A stretch of DNA of 5,749 nt from Candidatus Woesearchaeota archaeon (lineage in GTDB: Archaea > Nanobdellota > Nanobdellia > Woesearchaeales > DSVV01): positions 1 to 5,749 of the forward strand of contig JACQSP010000052.1 of the NCBI GenBank assembly GCA_016205905.1. Direction: 5' to 3'. A program made the position numbers and the translations under genes. Below, in pieces: positions 4,763 through 5,749 of this stretch. How positions within the stretch are numbered: the first letter of the stretch is position 1; each line of letters opens with the position of its first letter. A model generated the notes under the pieces. It was not told the DNA's origin. It did no database searches and worked only from the letters and a program-made list of their open reading frames with translations.

Positions 4763-5539
4763 CTTTTGGTTTAAACAAGGTCTTGATGATCCATTTTTTA
4801 CAAAATTATTCTTCAGCTTATCATACACATGCCACATCAGCGGCTTTAAATTAACAATATCTTCTTCGTTATACTGCACAAGCAGATCTAAATATTCTTT
4901 ATCTCCACTTGATTTATACGCTCGCCATAGGTCTATTGCCTGGTCTCCGCCAATTGCTTTAAGGTGTTCTGGCCTTTTTATCCCAACTTGTTGCTCAATT
5001 AATTTAAGCCCGCCAGTTAAACCAATTTTTTTGCAGGTATGCCTTAAGTCAATATGCGCTGTTTTTGGCACACAACCAGGATAATATCTGTTCAAACAGG
5101 GCAGGTCAAAGCTTGAGCCGTTGAAAGTTACCAAAAGCTTGTATTTAGCAAGTTCTTCTTTCAAAATTTTCATGTTTAAATTAATGTCCTTAACCATTAT
5201 TTTTGTGTCATATCCATCATAAAGGCCGACGACAGTGATATATCCATTATAGCCTACTGTTTCAATATCAAGAAAACAGGTTTGCTCTTTAAAATATTCA
5301 TATAATCTCCATGCTTCAACATTTGGCATTCGCTCATAAAAATGCAATGCATTATCCTCCTTCAATTCTTTTTTCGCCCTTGTCAGGCAGAGATCATAAA
5401 AACATTTTGTTTTTGGCGAAATACCTGCGACACTTTTTGCATTGAGAAAATCATCCCAGCCATTAATGCCCTGCTGCCAGATAGACTGCTCTTTAGTATG
5501 GCTGATTTTTGGTAAAAAGATGAAGGATTGGTGAATCAT
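4757..5539 (-). CDS. YprB-type RNase H-like (DEDDy) exonuclease
   Basis: This 260-residue protein has an RNase H-like fold of the YprB / RNase_H_2 type. The DEDDy-type acidic residues are visible: CFLDIET (D91, E93), VTFNGSSFD (N140, F144, D145) and QYNEEDIVNL (Y223, D227), plus a conserved-looking HIDLR (162-166). Such sites bind two metal ions and cleave nucleic acid, typically 3' to 5'. The N-terminal SFIFLPKISHTKEQSIW and QQGINGWDDFL (5-32) resemble the helix-hairpin-helix-like segment that begins many family members. Here the usual glycine pair of that hairpin is lost (KIS). The true substrate, DNA or RNA, is not known. The start fits the family, and a TATA-like box lies about 25 bases upstream. 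The gene sits upstream of the nucleotidyltransferase and polB on the same strand, so a DNA-maintenance role is plausible but inferred. Confidence 0.85.
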   Translation of the reverse strand: MIHQSFIFLPKISHTKEQSIWQQGINGWDDFLNAKSVAGISPKTKCFYDLCLTRAKKELKEDNALHFYERMPNVEAWRLYEYFKEQTCFLDIETVGYNGYITVVGLYDGYDTKIMVKDINLNMKILKEELAKYKLLVTFNGSSFDLPCLNRYYPGCVPKTAHIDLRHTCKKIGLTGGLKLIEQQVGIKRPEHLKAIGGDQAIDLWRAYKSSGDKEYLDLLVQYNEEDIVNLKPLMWHVYDKLKNNFVKNGSSRPCLNQKI

Positions 5540-5559
5540 TCTCCCAAAAGATTGGAAGT

Positions 5560-5567
5560 TATATAAA
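5560..5567 (-). promoter_or_regulatory. TATA box for the RNase H-like gene
   Basis: The minus strand reads TTTATATA, centred 24-25 bases before the A of the ATG at 5539. At the usual archaeal spacing the transcript would start at, or within two bases of, the start codon. A GGGAG just before the ATG is too close to act as a Shine-Dalgarno site, which fits a leaderless message. Confidence 0.5.
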
Positions 5568-5629
5568 TAATTGATTATAATTTAGTCAGCGACAATAATT
5601 TTAGGACAAAGGGTATAAAGCTTGTAAAG
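5568..5629. other. Non-coding stretch with no recognised feature
   Basis: These bases lie between the RNase H-like promoter and the terminal palindrome. I see no ORF, tRNA, hairpin or repeat worth calling. Confidence 0.5.
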
Positions 5630-5748
5630 TGGTAAGAGGAGTAAATGGTTAAAAGTAAGAGGTATGAGGTAAGAGGGAACAACTACGATGTTATCATCGT
5701 ACCTCTTACCTCATACCTTTTACCTCTTACAATTAACTCCTCTTACCA
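5630..5748. repeat. 119-base interrupted palindrome built from TAAGAGG-type heptamers
   Basis: The outer arms TGGTAAGAGGAGT (5630-5642) and ACTCCTCTTACCA (5736-5748) are exact inverted repeats. After a partly mismatched stretch, 5655-5676 pairs with 5702-5723 over 22 positions with one G-T pair. The tip is a separate hairpin, TACGATG (5684-5690) with CATCGTA (5695-5701) around TTAT, next to a 7-base bulge at 5677-5683. The arms are heptamer arrays. The left carries TAAGAGG, TATGAGG, TAAGAGG in tandem (5656-5676). The right carries CCTCTTA, CCTCATA, CCTTTTA, CCTCTTA (5702-5729), the same family inverted. One strand of each arm is almost pure purine apart from T. It runs to the window edge, so its outer border may be incomplete. 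Confidence 0.75.
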
Positions 5749-5749
5749 T

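Noticed and set aside
5541..5546. Shine-Dalgarno site GGGAG before the RNase H-like gene
   Set aside because: It is within two bases of the ATG, too close to function, and the TATA spacing predicts that it is not transcribed.
5630..5748. CRISPR array suggested by the repeated short units
   Set aside because: The units are 7 bases long, tandem with no unique spacers, and inverted between the arms. No cas genes are present.

Overview
The window looks like a piece of an AT-rich archaeal genome, most likely from a DPANN-type lineage such as Woesearchaeota or Pacearchaeota. This is inferred from the family B polymerase, an archaeal-style winged-helix nucleotidyltransferase, TATA-like boxes about 25 bases upstream of two start codons (which implies leaderless mRNAs), and the Asn/Lys/Ile-rich proteins. 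No rRNA or universal marker is present, so the assignment is tentative.

Layout. One plus-strand gene (56-1159) encodes a CcdA/DsbD-type polytopic membrane protein. Its 5' end lies inside a compact inverted-repeat structure (7-112). It converges with a minus-strand group of three genes. In transcription order these are a YprB-type RNase H-like exonuclease (5539 to 4757), a winged-helix/nucleotidyltransferase protein (4716 to 4135) and a DNA polymerase of the E. coli Pol II type (4047 to 1525). A 23-codon ORF starts directly on the nucleotidyltransferase stop codon and lies in frame with polB.

The 365-base convergent interval between the membrane-protein gene and polB (1160-1524) has no credible gene and is almost entirely inverted repeats. 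It holds a small hairpin, a 94-base two-armed palindrome (1210-1303) that can fold in two ways, and a 178-base MITE-like element (1323-1500). The MITE-like element has 16-base imperfect terminal inverted repeats and is bracketed by an exact 8-base direct repeat, CAAAAAAC. It appears to have landed in the T-tract of the polB terminator.

The right end (5630-5748) is a 119-base interrupted palindrome built from heptamers related to TAAGAGG, around a short hairpin.

How the genes may work together. A Pol II-type polymerase with an intact proofreading domain and an adjacent DEDDy-type nuclease suggests a DNA repair or genome-maintenance neighbourhood. The nucleotidyltransferase between them is probably regulated separately: its start region carries direct repeats 22 bases apart around a 16-base palindrome, which looks like an autoregulatory operator. 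The membrane protein belongs to thiol-disulfide electron transfer and has no evident link to the others. The items most worth checking are the MITE-like element, the two-fold palindrome, the 5' three-way junction, the putative operator and the heptamer palindrome.
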